Shown here: piece after piece, positions 46,072 to 58,021 of the stretch
Position numbering within the stretch: position 1 is the stretch's first letter
Layout of the letters: every line of letters begins with the position of its first letter
Assembly (NCBI GenBank): GCA_034359265.1
Contig: CP136897.1
Coordinates: 32,227,501-32,291,500, forward strand
Origin: Canna indica
Taxonomy: Eukaryota > Streptophyta > Magnoliopsida > Zingiberales > Cannaceae
DNA: 64,000 bases
Direction: 5' to 3'
The notes under the pieces: model-generated
What the model was told of the DNA's origin: nothing
Databases searched by the model: none
What the model saw: only the letters and a program-made list of their open reading frames with translations
Translations under genes and position numbers: made by a program

Positions 46072-46438
46072 GTTATCCACTTCTGATCGTCGGCTAATAA
46101 GGGTGACAGTCCGAGGGAGAGTTTCGGGGTCATTTTCTTCATCTCTTCACGCGCCTTTCAGCGCCACGTGAACAGCTGAAATCGGACAATAATGCACGGA
46201 GTTACGCCCGTTTTAAACGAAAAATAATAATTGAAATGTTATTTATCTTATTTGTTTACAAATTTTAATTTTTTGGGTCGATTGGTCGATCGAGCCGGCC
46301 GTAGAGGTTGTGGCGGGCCCCGCGCGGGCGATCGATAGCCAAATTTTATGGCGACGATGTCGTCCGTCCTTAACGTTTGGTTAGAAAGATTGGTAAAAAA
46401 AATGATCTCGTCGTGCAATTAAATAGGTAGTAAAAAAA

Positions 46439-46557
46439 AAGGTGCAACACGAGGACTTCCCAAGGGGTCACATATCCTAGTACTACTCTCGCCCATGCAC
46501 GCTTAACTTCGGAGTTCTGATGGGATCCGGTGCGTTAGTGCTGGTATGATCGCACTC
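46439..46557 (-). rRNA. 5S rRNA gene, unit 101
   Basis: Counterpart of unit 91: 95U, G86U, G85A, U62A, G2A. Confidence 0.95.
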
Positions 46558-46924
46558 GATATGCACTTCTGAACGTCGGCTAATAAGGGTGAGCATCCGA
46601 GGGAGAGTTCGGGGGTCATTTTCTTCGTCTCTTCCCGTGCCTTTCAGCGCCACGTGAAAAGCTAAAATCGGACAATAATGCACGGAGTTACGCCCGTTTT
46701 AAACGAGCAATAATAATTGAAATGTTATTTTTCTTATTTGTTTACAAATTTTAATTTTTCGGGTCGGTTGTTCGATCGAGCCGGCCGTAGAGGTTGCGTA
46801 GGGCCCCGCGCGGGCGATCGACAGATAAATTTTATGGCGACGACGTCGTCCGTCCTTAACGTTTGGTTAGAAAGATTGGTAAAAAAAATGATCTCGTCGT
46901 GCAATCAAATAGGTAGTAAAAAAA

Positions 46925-47043
46925 AAGGTGCAACACGAGGACTTCCCAGGGGGTCACCAATCCTAGTACTACTCTCGCCCAAGCACGCTTAACTTCGGAG
47001 TTTTGATGGGATCCGGTGCGTTAGTTCTGCTATGATCGCACCC
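46925..47043 (-). rRNA. 5S rRNA gene, unit 102
   Basis: Counterpart of unit 92 but without U62A: G85U, G41A, C18A, C14G. Confidence 0.95.
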
Positions 47044-47409
47044 ATCATGCACTTCTGATAGTCGGCTAATAAGGGTGAGCGTCCGAGGGACAGCTCAGGG
47101 TCATTTTCTTCGTCTGTTCGCGCGCCTTTCAGCGCCACGTGAAAAGCTGAAATCGGACAATAATGCACGGAGTTACGCCCGTTTTAAACGAAAAATAATA
47201 ATTGAAATGTTATTTTTCTTATTTATTTACAAATTTTAATTCTTCGGGTCGGTTGGTCGATCGAGCCGGCAGTAGAGGTTGCGGCGGGCCCCGCGCGGGC
47301 GATCGACACCCAAGATTTATGGCGACGACGTCGTCCGTCCATAACGTTTGGTTAGAAAGATTGGTAAAAAAAATGATCTCGTCGTGCAATCAAATAGGTA
47401 GTAAAAAAA

Positions 47410-47528
47410 AAGGTGCAACGCGAGGACTTCCCAAGGGGTCACCCATCCTAGTACTACTCTCGCCCAAGCACCCTTAACTTCGGAGTTCTGATGGGATCCG
47501 GTGCATTAGTGCTGGTATGATCACACCC
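47410..47528 (-). rRNA. 5S rRNA gene, unit 103
   Basis: Counterpart of unit 93 plus C24U. Confidence 0.95.
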
Positions 47529-47895
47529 GATATGCACTTCTGATCGTCGGCTAATAAGGGTGAGCCTCCGAGGGAGAGTTCAGGGGTCATTTTCTTCGTC
47601 TCTTTGCGCGCCTTTCAGCGCCACGTGAAAAGCTGAAATCGGACAATAATGCATGGAGTTACGCCCGTTTTAAATGAAAAATAATAATTGAAATGTTATT
47701 TTTCTTATTTATTTACAAATTTTAATTTTTCGGGTCGGTTGGTCGATCGAGCCGGCCGTAGAGGTTGCGGCGGGCCCCGCGCGGGCGATCGACAGCCAAG
47801 ATTTATGGCGACGACGTCGTCCGTCCTTAACGTTTGGTTAGAAAGATTGGTAAAAAAAATGATTTCGTCGTGCAATCAAATAGGTAGTAAAAGAA

Positions 47896-48014
47896 AAAGT
47901 GCAACATGAGGACTTCCCAAGGGGTCACCCATCCTAGTACTACTATCGCCCAAGCACGCTTAACTTCGGAGTTCTGATGGGATCCGATGCGTTAGTGCTG
48001 GTATGATCGCAACC
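47896..48014 (-). rRNA. 5S rRNA gene, unit 104 (replaced unit)
   Basis: Gene body and 3' spacer match unit 100, but the flank beyond the 5' end returns to that of unit 94 (for example GCCTCGTG/GCTCCTCGTG). It sits where unit 94 should lie in the 4,830-bp repeat, which suggests gene conversion or double crossover. Confidence 0.95.
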
Positions 48015-48380
48015 GTTATCCACTTCTGATCGTCGGCTAATAAGGGTGAGCGTCCGAGGGACAACTCGGGGTCATTTTCTTCGTCTCTTCGCGTGCCTTT
48101 CAGCTCCTCGTGAAAAGCTGAAATCGGACAATAATGCACGGAGTTACGCCCGTTTTAAACGAAAAATAATAATTGAAATGTTATTTTTCTTATTTATTTA
48201 CAAATTTTAATTTTTCGGGTCGGTTGGTCGATCGAGCATGCAGTAGAGGTTGCGGCGGGCCCCGCGCGGGCGATCGACGGCCAAGATTTATGGCGACGAC
48301 GTCGTCCGTCCTTAATGTTTGGTTAGAAAGATTGGTAAAAAAAATGATCTCGTCGTGCAATCAAATAGGTAGTAAAAAAA

Positions 48381-48499
48381 AAGGTGCAACGCGAGGACTT
48401 CCCGAGGGGTCACCCATCCTAGTACTACTCTCGCCCAAGCACCCTTAACTTCGGAGTTCTGATGGGATCCGGTGCGTTAGTGCTAGTATGATCGCCCCC
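48381..48499 (-). rRNA. 5S rRNA gene, unit 105
   Basis: Counterpart of unit 95 plus U4G. The upstream element reads CATATTAG. Confidence 0.95.
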
Positions 48500-48865
48500 G
48501 TTATGCACTTTTGATCGTCGGCTAATATGGGTGAGCGTCCGAGGGACAACTCGGGGTCATTTTCTTCGTCACTTCCCGTGCCTTTCAGCGCCACGTGAAA
48601 AGCTAAAATCGGACAATAATGCACAGAGTTACGCCCGTTTTAAACGAGAAATAATAATTGAAATGTTATTTTTCTTATTTGTTTACAAATTTTAATTTTT
48701 CGGGTCGGTTGGTCGATCGAGCCGGCCGTAGAGGTTGCGGCGGGCCCCGCGCGGGCGATCGACAGCCAAATTTTATGGCGACGACGTCGTCCGTCCATAA
48801 CGTTTGGTTAGAAAGATTGGTAAAAAAAATGATCTCGTCGTGCAATCAAATAGGTAGTAAAAAAA

Positions 48866-48984
48866 AAGGTGCAACGCGAGGACTTCCCAAGGGGTCACCC
48901 ATCCTAGTACTACTCTCGCCCAAGCACCCTAAACTTCGGAGTTCTGATGGGATCCGGTGCGTTAGTGCTAGTATGATCGCACCC
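48866..48984 (-). rRNA. 5S rRNA gene, unit 106
   Basis: Type A, 95U. U109C, C57G and A54U in box A, C15U. Upstream element CATATTAG, as in unit 105. Confidence 0.95.
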
Positions 48985-49350
48985 GTCATGCAGTTTTGAT
49001 CGTCGGCTAATATGGGTGAGCGTCCGAGGGACAACTCGGGGTCATTTTCTTTGTCTCTTCGCGTGCCTTTCAGCGCCTCGTGAAAAGCTGAAATCGGACA
49101 ATAATGAACGGAGTTACGCCAGTTTTAAACGAAAAATAATAATTGAAATGTTATTTTTCTTATTTATTTACAAATTTTAATTTTTTGGGTCGGTTGGTCG
49201 ATCGAACCAGCAGTAGAGGTTGCGGCGGGCCCCGCGCGGGCGATCGACAGCCAAGATTTATTGCGACGACGTCGTCCGTTCTTAACGTTTGGTTAGAAAG
49301 ATTGGTAAAAAAAATGATCTCGTCGTGCAATCAAATAGGTAGTAAAAAAA

Positions 49351-49469
49351 AAGGTGCAACACAAGGACTTCCCAAGGCGTCACACATCCTAGTACTACTC
49401 TCGCCCATGCACGCTTAACTTCGGAGTTCTGATGGGATCCGGTGCGTTAGTGCTGGTATGATCGCACTC
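49351..49469 (-). rRNA. 5S rRNA gene, unit 107
   Basis: Type A, 95U. C107U, C92G, G86U, U62A, G2A. Two bases are missing just upstream of TTATTA (CACCTTATT for CACCCTTATT type). That flank recurs in units 112, 116, 119 and 122. Confidence 0.95.
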
Positions 49470-49834
49470 GATATGCACTTCTGATCGTTGGCTAATAAGG
49501 TGAGCGTCCGAGGGAGAGTTCGGGGGTCATTCTCTTCGTCTCTTCGCGCGCCTTTCAGCGCCACGTGAAAAGCTAAAATCGGACAGTAATGCACGGACTT
49601 ATGCCCGTTTTAAATGAAAAATAATAATTAAATGTTATTTTACTTATTTATTTTCAAATTTTAATTTTTCGGGTCGGTTAGTCGATCGAGCCGGCCGTAG
49701 AGGTTGCGGCGGGCCCCGCGCGTGCGATCGATAGCCAAATTTTATGGCGACGACGTCGTCCGCCCTTAACGTTTGGTTCGAAAGATTGGTAAAAAAAATG
49801 ATCTCGTCGTGGAATCAAATAGGTAGTAAAAAAA

Positions 49835-49953
49835 TAGGTGCAACACGAGGACTTCCCAGGGGGTCACCCATCCTAGTACTACTCTCGCCCAAGCACGCTT
49901 AACTTCGGATTTTTGAAGGGATCCGGTGCGTTAGTGCTGCTATGATCGCACCC
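49835..49953 (-). rRNA. 5S rRNA gene, unit 108
   Basis: Type A. C44A, G41A, A37U, C14G. Tail CACCTA then seven T. Same gene class as units 113 and 123. Confidence 0.95.
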
Positions 49954-50319
49954 ATCATGCACTTCTGATCGTCGGCTAATAAGGGTGAGCGTCCGAGGGA
50001 CAGCTCAGGGTCATTTTCTTCATCCCTTCGCGCGCCTTTCAGCGCCACGTGAAAAGCTGAAATCGGACAATAATGCACGGAGTTACGCCCGTTTTAAACG
50101 AAAAATAATAATTGAAATGTTATTTTTCTTATTTATTTACAAATTTTCATTTTTCCGGTCGGTTGGTCGATCGAGCCGGCAGTAGAGGTTGCGGCGGGCC
50201 CCGCGCGGGCGATCGATAGCCAAGATTTATGGCGACGACATCGTCCGTCCTTAACGTTTGGTTAGAAAGATTGGTAAAAAAAATGATCTCGTCGTGCAAA
50301 CAAATAGGTAGTAAAAAAC

Positions 50320-50438
50320 AAGGTGCAACGCGAGGACTTCCCAAGGGGTCACCCATCCTAGTACTACTCTCGCCCAAGCACCCTTAACTTCGGAGTTCTG
50401 ATGGGATCCGGTGCGTTAGTGCTGGTATGATCACACCC
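50320..50438 (-). rRNA. 5S rRNA gene, unit 109
   Basis: Type A, 95U. U109C, C57G, C6U. Tail CACCTTG then six T. Confidence 0.95.
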
Positions 50439-50805
50439 GATATGCACTTTTGATCGTCGGCTAATAAGGGTGAGCGTCCGAGGGAGAGTTCGGGGGTCAT
50501 TTTCTGCGTCTCTTTGCGCGCCTTTCAGCGCCACGTGAAAAGCTGAAATCGGACAATAATGCACGGAGTTACGCCCGTTTTAAACGAAAAATAATAATTG
50601 AAATTTTATTTTTCTTATTTATTTACAAATATTAATTTTTCGGGTCGGTTGGTCGATCGAACTGGCCGTAGAGGTTGCGGCGGGCCCCGCGCGGGCGATC
50701 GACAGCCAAATTTTATGGCGACGATGTCGTCCGTCCTTAACGTTTGGTTAGAAAGATTGGTAAAAAAAATGATCTCGTCGTGCAATCAAATAGGTATTAA
50801 AAAAA

Positions 50806-50924
50806 AAGGTGCAACGCGAGGACTTCCCAAGGGCTCACCCATCCTAGTACCACTGTCGCGCAAGCACGCTTAACTTCGGAGTTCTGATGGGATCCGGAGC
50901 GTTAGTGCTAGTATGATCGCACCC
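50806..50924 (-). rRNA. 5S rRNA gene, unit 110 (type B)
   Basis: Type B, 95U. U109C, C91G, G70C in IE, A27U, C15U. Its 3' flank TATTAAAA variant (plus strand) is shared with units 115, 118 and 121. Confidence 0.95.
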
Positions 50925-51290
50925 GTCATGCACTTTTGATCGTCGGCTAATAAGGGTGAGCGTCCGAGGGACAACACGGGGTCATTTTCTGCGTCTCTTC
51001 GCGTGCCTTTCAGCGCCTCGTGAAAAGCTGAAATCGGACAATAATGCACGGAGTTACGCCCGTGTCAAACGAAAAATAATAATTGAAATGTTAGTTTTCT
51101 TATTTATTTACAAATTTTAATTTTTTGGGTCGGTTGGTCGATCGAGCCGGCAGTAGAGGTTGCGGCGGGCCCCGCGCGGGCGATCGACAGCCAAGATTTA
51201 TGGCGACGACGTCGTCCGTCCTTAACGTTTGGTTAGAAAGATTGGTGAAAAAAATGATCTCGTCGTGCAATCAAATAGGTAGTAAAAAAA

Positions 51291-51409
51291 AAGGTGCAAC
51301 GCGAGGACTTCCCAAGGGCTCACCCATCCTAGTACCACTGTCGCGCAAGCACGCTTAACTTCGGACTTCTGATGGGATCCGGAGCGTTAGTGCTAGTATG
51401 ATCGCACCC
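51291..51409 (-). rRNA. 5S rRNA gene, unit 111 (type B)
   Basis: Gene body and upstream flank copy unit 110 (95U, C91G, G70C, A27U) plus C44G. The 3' spacer instead matches unit 112 (GGTGAAAAAAATG), so the unit is a mosaic. Confidence 0.95.
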
Positions 51410-51775
51410 GTCATGCACTTTTGATCGTCGGCTAATAAGGGTGAGCGTCCGGGGGACAACACGGGGTCATTTTCTGCGTCTCTTCGCGTGCCTTTCAGCG
51501 CCTCGTGAAAAGCTGAAATCGGACAATAATGCACGGAGTTACGCCCGTCTCAAACGAAAAATAATAATTGAAATGTTATTTTTCTTATTTATTTACAAAT
51601 TTTAATTTTTTGGGTCGGTTGGTCGATCGAGCCGGCAGTAGAGGTTGCGGCGGGCCCCGCGCGGGCGATCGACAGCCAAGATTTATGGCGACGACGTCGT
51701 CCGTCCTTAACGTTTGGTTAGAAAGATTGGTGAAAAAAATGATCTCGTCGTGCAATCAAATAGGTAGTAAAAAAA

Positions 51776-51894
51776 AAGGTGCAACGCGAGGACTTCCCAA
51801 GGGGTCACCCATCCTAGTACTACTCTCGCCCAAGCACCCTTAACTTCGGAGTTCTGATGGGATCCGGTGCGTTAGTGCTGGTATGATCGCACTC
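51776..51894 (-). rRNA. 5S rRNA gene, unit 112
   Basis: Type A, 95U. U109C, C57G, G2A. Same gene body as units 116 and 119. Confidence 0.95.
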
Positions 51895-52259
51895 GATATG
51901 CACTTCTGATCATCGGCTAATAAGGTGAGCGTCCGAGGGAGAGTTCGGGGGTCATTTTCTTCGTCTCTTCGCGCGCCTTTCAGCGCCACGTGAAAAGCTA
52001 AAATCGGACAGTAATGCACGGACTTACGCCCGTTTTAAATGAAAAATTTTAATTAAATGTTATTTTACTTATTTATTTACAAATTTTAATTTTTCGGGTC
52101 GGTTAGTCGATCGAGCCGGCCGTAGAGGTTGCGGCGGGCCCCGCGCGGGCGATCGATAGCCAAATTTTATGGCGACGACGTCGTCCGTCCTTAACGTTTG
52201 GTTCGAAAGATTGGTAAAAAAAATGATCTCGTCTTGGAATCAAATAGGTAGTAAAAAAA

Positions 52260-52378
52260 AAGGTGCAACACGAGGACTTCCCAGGGGGTCACCCATCCTA
52301 GTACTACTCTCGCCCAAGCACGCTTAACTTCGGATTTTTGAAGGGATCCGGTGCGTTAGTGTTGCTATGATCGCACCC
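52260..52378 (-). rRNA. 5S rRNA gene, unit 113
   Basis: As unit 108 (C44A, G41A, A37U, C14G) plus G17A; same gene body as unit 123. Confidence 0.95.
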
Positions 52379-52744
52379 ATCATGCACTTCTGATCGTCGG
52401 CTAATAAGGGTGAGCATCCGAGGGACAGCTCAGGGTCATTTTCTTCGTCCCTTCGCGCGCCTTTCAGCGCCACGTGAAAAGCTGAAATCGGACAATAATG
52501 CATGGAGTTACTCCCGTTTTAAACGAAAAATAATAATTGAAATGTTATTTTTCTTATTTATTTACAAATTTTCATTTTTCGGGTCGGTTGGTCGATCGAG
52601 CCGGCAGTAGAGGTTGCGGCGGGCCACGCGCGGGCGATCGATAGCCAAGATTTATGGCGACGACATCGTCCGTCCTTAACGTTTGGTTAGAAAGATTGGT
52701 AAAAAAAATGATCTCGTCGTGCAATCAAATAGGTAGTAAAAAAC

Positions 52745-52863
52745 AAGGTGCAACGCGAGGACTTCCCAAGGGGTCACCCATCCTAGTACTACTCTCGCCC
52801 AAGCACCCTTAACTTCGGAGTTCTGATGGGATCCGGTGCATTAGTGCTGGTATGATCACAACC
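52745..52863 (-). rRNA. 5S rRNA gene, unit 114
   Basis: As unit 109 plus C24U and G3U, with the same CACCTTG tail. Confidence 0.95.
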
Positions 52864-53229
52864 GATATGCACTTCAAATCATCGGCTAATAAGGGTGAGC
52901 GTCCGAGGGAGAGTTCGGGGGTCATTTTCTGCGTCTCTTTGCGCGCCTTTCAGCGCCACGTGAAAAGCTGAAATCGGACAATAATGCACGGAGTTACGCC
53001 CGTTTTAAACGAAAAATAATAATTGAAATTTTATTTTTCTTATTTATTTACAAATTTTAATTTTTCGGGTCGGTTGGTCGATCGAACTGGCCGTAGAGGT
53101 TGCGGCGGGCCCCGCGCGGGCGATCGACATCCAAATTTTATGGCGACGATGTCGTCCGTCCTTAACGTTTGGTAGAAAGATTGGTAAAAAAAATGATCTC
53201 GTCGTGCAATCAAATAGGTATTAAAAAAA

Positions 53230-53348
53230 AAGGTGCAACGCGAGGACTTCCCAAGGGCTCACCCATCCTAGTACCACTCTCGCGCAAGCACGCTTAACTT
53301 CGGAGTTCTGATGGGATCCGGAGCGTTAGTGCTAGTATGATCGCACCC
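53230..53348 (-). rRNA. 5S rRNA gene, unit 115 (type B)
   Basis: Type B, 95U. U109C, C91G, A27U, C15U; like unit 110 but with an intact IE. One T is missing from the 3' spacer (GGTAGAAAG for GGTTAGAAAG). Confidence 0.95.
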
Positions 53349-53714
53349 GTCATACACTTTTGATCGTCGGCTAATAAGGGTGATCGTCCGAGGGACAACA
53401 CGGGGTCATTTTCTGCGTCTCTTCGCGTGCCTTTCAGCGCCTCGTGAAAAGCTGAAATCGGACAATAATGCACGGAGTTACGCCCGTCTCAAACGAAAAA
53501 TAATAATTGAAATGTTATTTTTCTTATTTATTTACAAATTTTAATTTTTTGGGTCGGTTGGTCGATCGAGCCGGCAGTAGAGGTTGCGGCGGGCCCCGCG
53601 CGGGTGATCGACAGCCAAGATTTATTGCGACGACGTCGTCCGTCCTTAACGTTTGGTTAGAAAGATTGGTGAAAAAAATGATCTCGTCGTGCAATCAAAT
53701 AGGTAGTAAAAAAA

Positions 53715-53833
53715 AAGGTGCAACGCGAGGACTTCCCAAGGGGTCACCCATCCTAGTACTACTCTCGCCCAAGCACCCTTAACTTCGGAGTTCTGATGGG
53801 ATCCGGTGCGTTAGTGCTGGTATGATCGCACTC
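53715..53833 (-). rRNA. 5S rRNA gene, unit 116
   Basis: Type A, 95U. U109C, C57G, G2A. First member of the 1,454-bp three-unit repeat. Confidence 0.95.
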
Positions 53834-54197
53834 GATATGCACTTCTGATCATCGGCTAATAAGGTGAGCGTCCGAGGGAGAGTTCGGGGGTCATTTTCTT
53901 CGAATCTTCGCGCGCCTTTCAGCGCCACGTGAAAAGCTGAAATCGGACAGTAATGCACGGACTTACGCCCGTTTTAAATGAAAAATTTTAATTAAATGTT
54001 ATTTTACTTATTTATTTACAAATTTTAATTTTTTGGGTCGGTTGGTCGATCGAGCCGGCAGTAGAGGTTGCGGCGGACCCCGCGCGGGCGATCGACAGCC
54101 AAGATTTATGGCGACGACGTCGTCCGTCCTTAACGTTTGGTTAGAAAGATTGGTAAAAAAAATGATCTCGTCATGCAATCAAATAGGTAGTAAAAAA

Positions 54198-54316
54198 AAG
54201 GTGCAACGCAAGGAGTTCCCAAGGGGTCACCCATCCTAGTACTACTCTCGCCCAAGCACCCTTAACTTCGTAGTTCTGATGGGATCCGGTGCGTTAGTGC
54301 TGGTATGATCACACCC
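54198..54316 (-). rRNA. 5S rRNA gene, unit 117
   Basis: Type A, 95U. U109C, C107U, G102C, C57G, C46A, C6U. Copied as unit 120. Confidence 0.95.
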
Positions 54317-54683
54317 GATATGCACTTCTGATCGTCGGCTAATAAGGGTGAGCGTCCGAGGGAGAGTTCGGGGGTCATTTTCTGCGTCTCTTTGCGCGCC
54401 TTTCAGCGCCACGTGAAAAGCTGAAATCGGACAATAATGCACGGAGTTACGCCCGTTTTAAACGAAAAATAATAATTGAAATTTTATTTTTCTTATTTAT
54501 TTACAAATTTTAATTTTTCGGGTCGGTTGGTCGATCGAACTGGCCGTAGAGGTTGCGGCGGGCCCCGCGCGGGCGATCGACAGCCAAATTTTATGGCGAC
54601 GATGTCGTCCGTCCTTAACGTTTGGTTAGAAAGATTGGTAAAAAAAATGATCTCGTCGTGCAATCAAATAGGTATTAAAAAAA

Positions 54684-54802
54684 AAGGTGCAACGCGAGGA
54701 CTTCCCAAGGGCTCACCCATCCTAGTACCACTCTCGCGCAAGCACGCTTAACTTCGGAGTTCTGATGGGATCCGGAGCGTTAGTGCTAGTATGATCGCAC
54801 CC
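54684..54802 (-). rRNA. 5S rRNA gene, unit 118 (type B)
   Basis: Type B, 95U. U109C, C91G, A27U, C15U; same gene body as unit 115. Confidence 0.95.
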
Positions 54803-55168
54803 GTCATGCACTTTTGATCGTCGGCTAATAAGGGTGAGCGTCCGAGGGACAACACGGGGTCATTTTCTGCGTCTCTTCGCGTGCCTTTCAGCGCCTCGTG
54901 AAAAGCTGAAATCGGACAATAATGCACGGAGTTACGCCCGTCTCAAACGAAAAATAATAATTGAAATGTTATTTTTCTTATTTATTTACAAATTTTAATT
55001 TTTTGGGTCGGTTGGTCGATCGAGCCGGCAGTAGAGGTTGCGGCGGGCCCCGCGCGGGCGATCGACAGCCAAGATTTATGGCGACGACGTCGTCCGTCCT
55101 TAACGTTTGGTTAGAAAGATTGGTGAAAAAAATGATCTCGTCGTGCAATCAAATAGGTAGTAAAAAAA

Positions 55169-55287
55169 AAGGTGCAACGCGAGGACTTCCCAAGGGGTCA
55201 CCCATCCTAGTACTACTCTCGCCCAAGCACCCTTAACTTCGGAGTTCTGATGGGATCCGGTGCGTTAGTGCTGGTATGATCGCACTC
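55169..55287 (-). rRNA. 5S rRNA gene, unit 119
   Basis: Same gene body as unit 116, 1,454 bp away. Both upstream flanks have CGAATCTTCG where others have CGTCTCTTCG. Confidence 0.95.
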
Positions 55288-55651
55288 GATATGCACTTCT
55301 GATCATCGGCTAATAAGGTGAGCGTCCGAGGGAGAGTTCGGGGGTCATTTTCTTCGAATCTTCGCGCGCCTTTCAGCGCCACGTGAAAAGCTAAAATCGG
55401 ACAGTAATGCACGGACTTACGCCCGTTTTAAATGAAAAATTTTAATTAAATGTTATTTTACTTAATTATTTACAAATTTTAATTTTTTGGGTCGGTTGGT
55501 CGATCGAGCCGGCAGTAGAGGTTGCGGCGGACCCCGCGCGGGCGATCGACAGCCAAGATTTATGGCGACGACGTCGTCCGTCCTTAACGTTTGGTTAGAA
55601 AGATTGGTAAAAAAAATGATCTCGTCGTGCAATCAAATAGGTAGTAAAAAA

Positions 55652-55770
55652 AAGGTGCAACGCAAGGAGTTCCCAAGGGGTCACCCATCCTAGTACTACT
55701 CTCGCCCAAGCACCCTTAACTTCGTAGTTCTGATGGGATCCGGTGCGTTAGTGCTGGTATGATCACACCC
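55652..55770 (-). rRNA. 5S rRNA gene, unit 120
   Basis: Same gene body as unit 117, 1,454 bp away, with C107U, G102C and C46A retained. Confidence 0.95.
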
Positions 55771-56137
55771 GATATGCACTTCTGATCGTCGGCTAATAAG
55801 GGTGAGCGTCCGAGGGAGAGTTCGGGGGTCATTTTCTGCGTCTCTTTGCGCGCCTTTCAGCGCCACGTGAAAAGCTGAAATCGGACAATAATGCACGGAG
55901 TTACGCCCGTTTTAAACGAAAAATAATAATTGAAATTTTATTTTTCTTATTTATTTACAAATTTTAATTTTTCGGGTCGGTTGGTCGATCGAACTGGCCG
56001 TAGAGGTTGCGGCGGGCCCCGCGCGGGCGATCGACAGCCAAATTTTATGGCGACGATGTCGTCCGTCCTTAACGTTTGGTTAGAAAGATTGGTAAAAAAA
56101 ATGATCTCGTCGTGCAATCAAATAGGTATTAAAAAAA

Positions 56138-56256
56138 AAGGTGCAACGCGAGGACTTCCCAGGGGCTCACCCATCCTAGTACCACTCTCGCGCAAGCACG
56201 CTTAACTTCGGATTTCTGATGGGATCCGGTGCGTTAGTGCTAGTATGATCGCACCC
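56138..56256 (-). rRNA. 5S rRNA gene, unit 121 (type B)
   Basis: Counterpart of unit 118 but with C at 95, C44A and the consensus A27, so its gene body is partly converted. Confidence 0.95.
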
Positions 56257-56610
56257 GTCATGCACTTTTGATCGTCGGCTAATAAGGGTGAGCGTCCGAG
56301 GGACAACACGGGGTCATTTTCTGCGTCTCTTCGCGTGCCTTTCAGCGCCTCGTGAAAAGCTGAAATCGGACAATAATGCACGGAGTTACGCCCGTCTCAA
56401 ACGAAAAATAATTATTGAAATGTTATTTTTCTTATTTATTTACAAATTTTAATTTTTTGGGTCGGTTGGTCGATCGAGCCGGCAGTAGAGGTTGCGGCGG
56501 GCGATCGACAGCCAAGATTTATGGCGACGACGTCGTCCGTCCTTAACGTTTGGTTAGAAAGATTGGTGAAAAAAATGATCTCGTCGTGCAATCAAATAGG
56601 TAGTAAAAAA

Positions 56611-56729
56611 AAGGTGCAACGCGAGGACTTCCCAAGGGGTCACCCATCCTAGTACTACTCTCGCCCAAGCACCCTTAACTTCGGAGTTCTGATGGGATCT
56701 GGTGCGTTAGTGCTGGTATGATCGCACTC
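56611..56729 (-). rRNA. 5S rRNA gene, unit 122
   Basis: As unit 112 plus G30A. The 3' GC block has the 11-bp slippage loss. Confidence 0.95.
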
Positions 56730-57094
56730 GATATGCACTTCTGATCATCGGCTAATAAGGTGAGCGTCCGAGGGAGAGTTCGGGGGTCATTTTCTTCGTC
56801 TCTTCGCGCGCCTTTCAGCGCCACGTGAAAAGCTAAAATCGGACAGTAATGCACGGACTTACGCCCGTTTTAAACGAAAAATTTTAATTAAATGTTATTT
56901 TACTTATTTATTTACAAATTTTAATTTTTCGGGTCGGTTAGTCGATCGAGCAGGCCGTAGAGGTTGCGGCGGGCCCCGCGCGGGCGATCGATAGCCAAAT
57001 TTTATGGCGACGACATCGTCCGTCCTTAATGTTTGGTTCGAAAGATTGGTAAAAAAAATGATCTCGTCGTGGAATCAAATAGGTAGTAAAAAAA

Positions 57095-57213
57095 AAGGTG
57101 CAACACGAGGACTTCCCAGGGGGTCACCCATCCTAGTACTACTCTCGCCCAAGCACGCTTAACTTCGGATTTTTGAAGGGATCCGGTGCGTTAGTGTTGC
57201 TATGATCGCACCC
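57095..57213 (-). rRNA. 5S rRNA gene, unit 123
   Basis: Same gene body as unit 113 (C44A, G41A, A37U, G17A, C14G), about 4,835 bp away. Confidence 0.95.
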
Positions 57214-57578
57214 ATCATGCACTTCTGATCGTCGGCTAATAAGGGTGAGCATCCGAGGGACAGCTCAGGGTCATTTTCTTCGTCCCTTCGCGCGCCTTTC
57301 AGCGCCACGTGAAAAGCTGAAATCGGACAATAATGCACGGAGTTACGCCCGTTTTAAACGAAAAATAATAATTGAAATGTTATTTTTCTTATTTATTTAC
57401 AAATTTTAATTTTTCGGGTCGGTTGGTCGATCGAGCCGGCAGTAGAGGTTGCGGCGGACCCCGCGCGGGCGATCGATAGCCAAGATTTATGGCGACGACG
57501 TCGTCCGTCCTTAACGTTTGGTTAGAAAGATTGGTAAAAAAAATGATCTCGTCGTGCAATCAAATAGGTAGTAAAAAA

Positions 57579-57697
57579 AAGGTGCAACGCAAGGACTTCC
57601 CAAGGGGTCACCCATCCTAGTACTACTCTCGCCCAAGCACCCTTAACTTCGGAGTTCTGATGGGATCCGGTGCGTTAGTCCTGGTATGATCACACCC
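57579..57697 (-). rRNA. 5S rRNA gene, unit 124
   Basis: Type A, 95U. U109C, C107U, C57G, C18G, C6U. Confidence 0.95.
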
Positions 57698-58021
57698 GAT
57701 ATGCACTTCTGATCGTCGGCTAATAAGGGTGAGCGTCCGAGGGAGAGTTCAGGGGGTCATTTTCTTCGTCTCTTTGCGCACCTTTCAGCGCCACGTGAAA
57801 AGCTGATATCGGACAATAATGCACGGAGTTACGCCCGTTTTAAACGAAAAATAATAATTGAAATGTTATTTTTCTTATTTATTTACAAATTTTAATTTTT
57901 CGGGTCGGTTGGTCGATCGAGCCGGCCGTAGAGGTTGCGGCGGGCCCCGCGCGGGCGATCGACAGCGAAATTTTATGGCGACGATGTCGTCCGTCCTTAA
58001 CGTTTGGTTAGAAAGATTGGT

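Larger units (their letters stand above)
41400..48500. repeat. 4,830-bp repeat (units 91-95 and 101-105)
   Basis: Genes 91, 92, 93 and 95 pair with 101, 102, 103 and 105 at 4,829-4,830 bp. The fourth place is type B unit 94 in one copy and the unrelated unit 104 in the other. Confidence 0.85.
49353..53230. repeat. 2,425-bp repeat (units 107-110 and 112-115)
   Basis: Four units repeat at 2,424-2,425 bp. Unit 111 lies between them as a mosaic of 110 and 112. Units 112-114 also recur as 122-124 at about 4,835 bp. Confidence 0.85.
53715..56260. repeat. 1,454-bp three-unit repeat (units 116-118 and 119-121)
   Basis: Constant 1,454-bp offset; shared CGAATCTTCG flank, GGAGTTCC form and ATTTTAATTAAATG block. 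Unit 121 has partly diverged or been converted. Confidence 0.88.
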
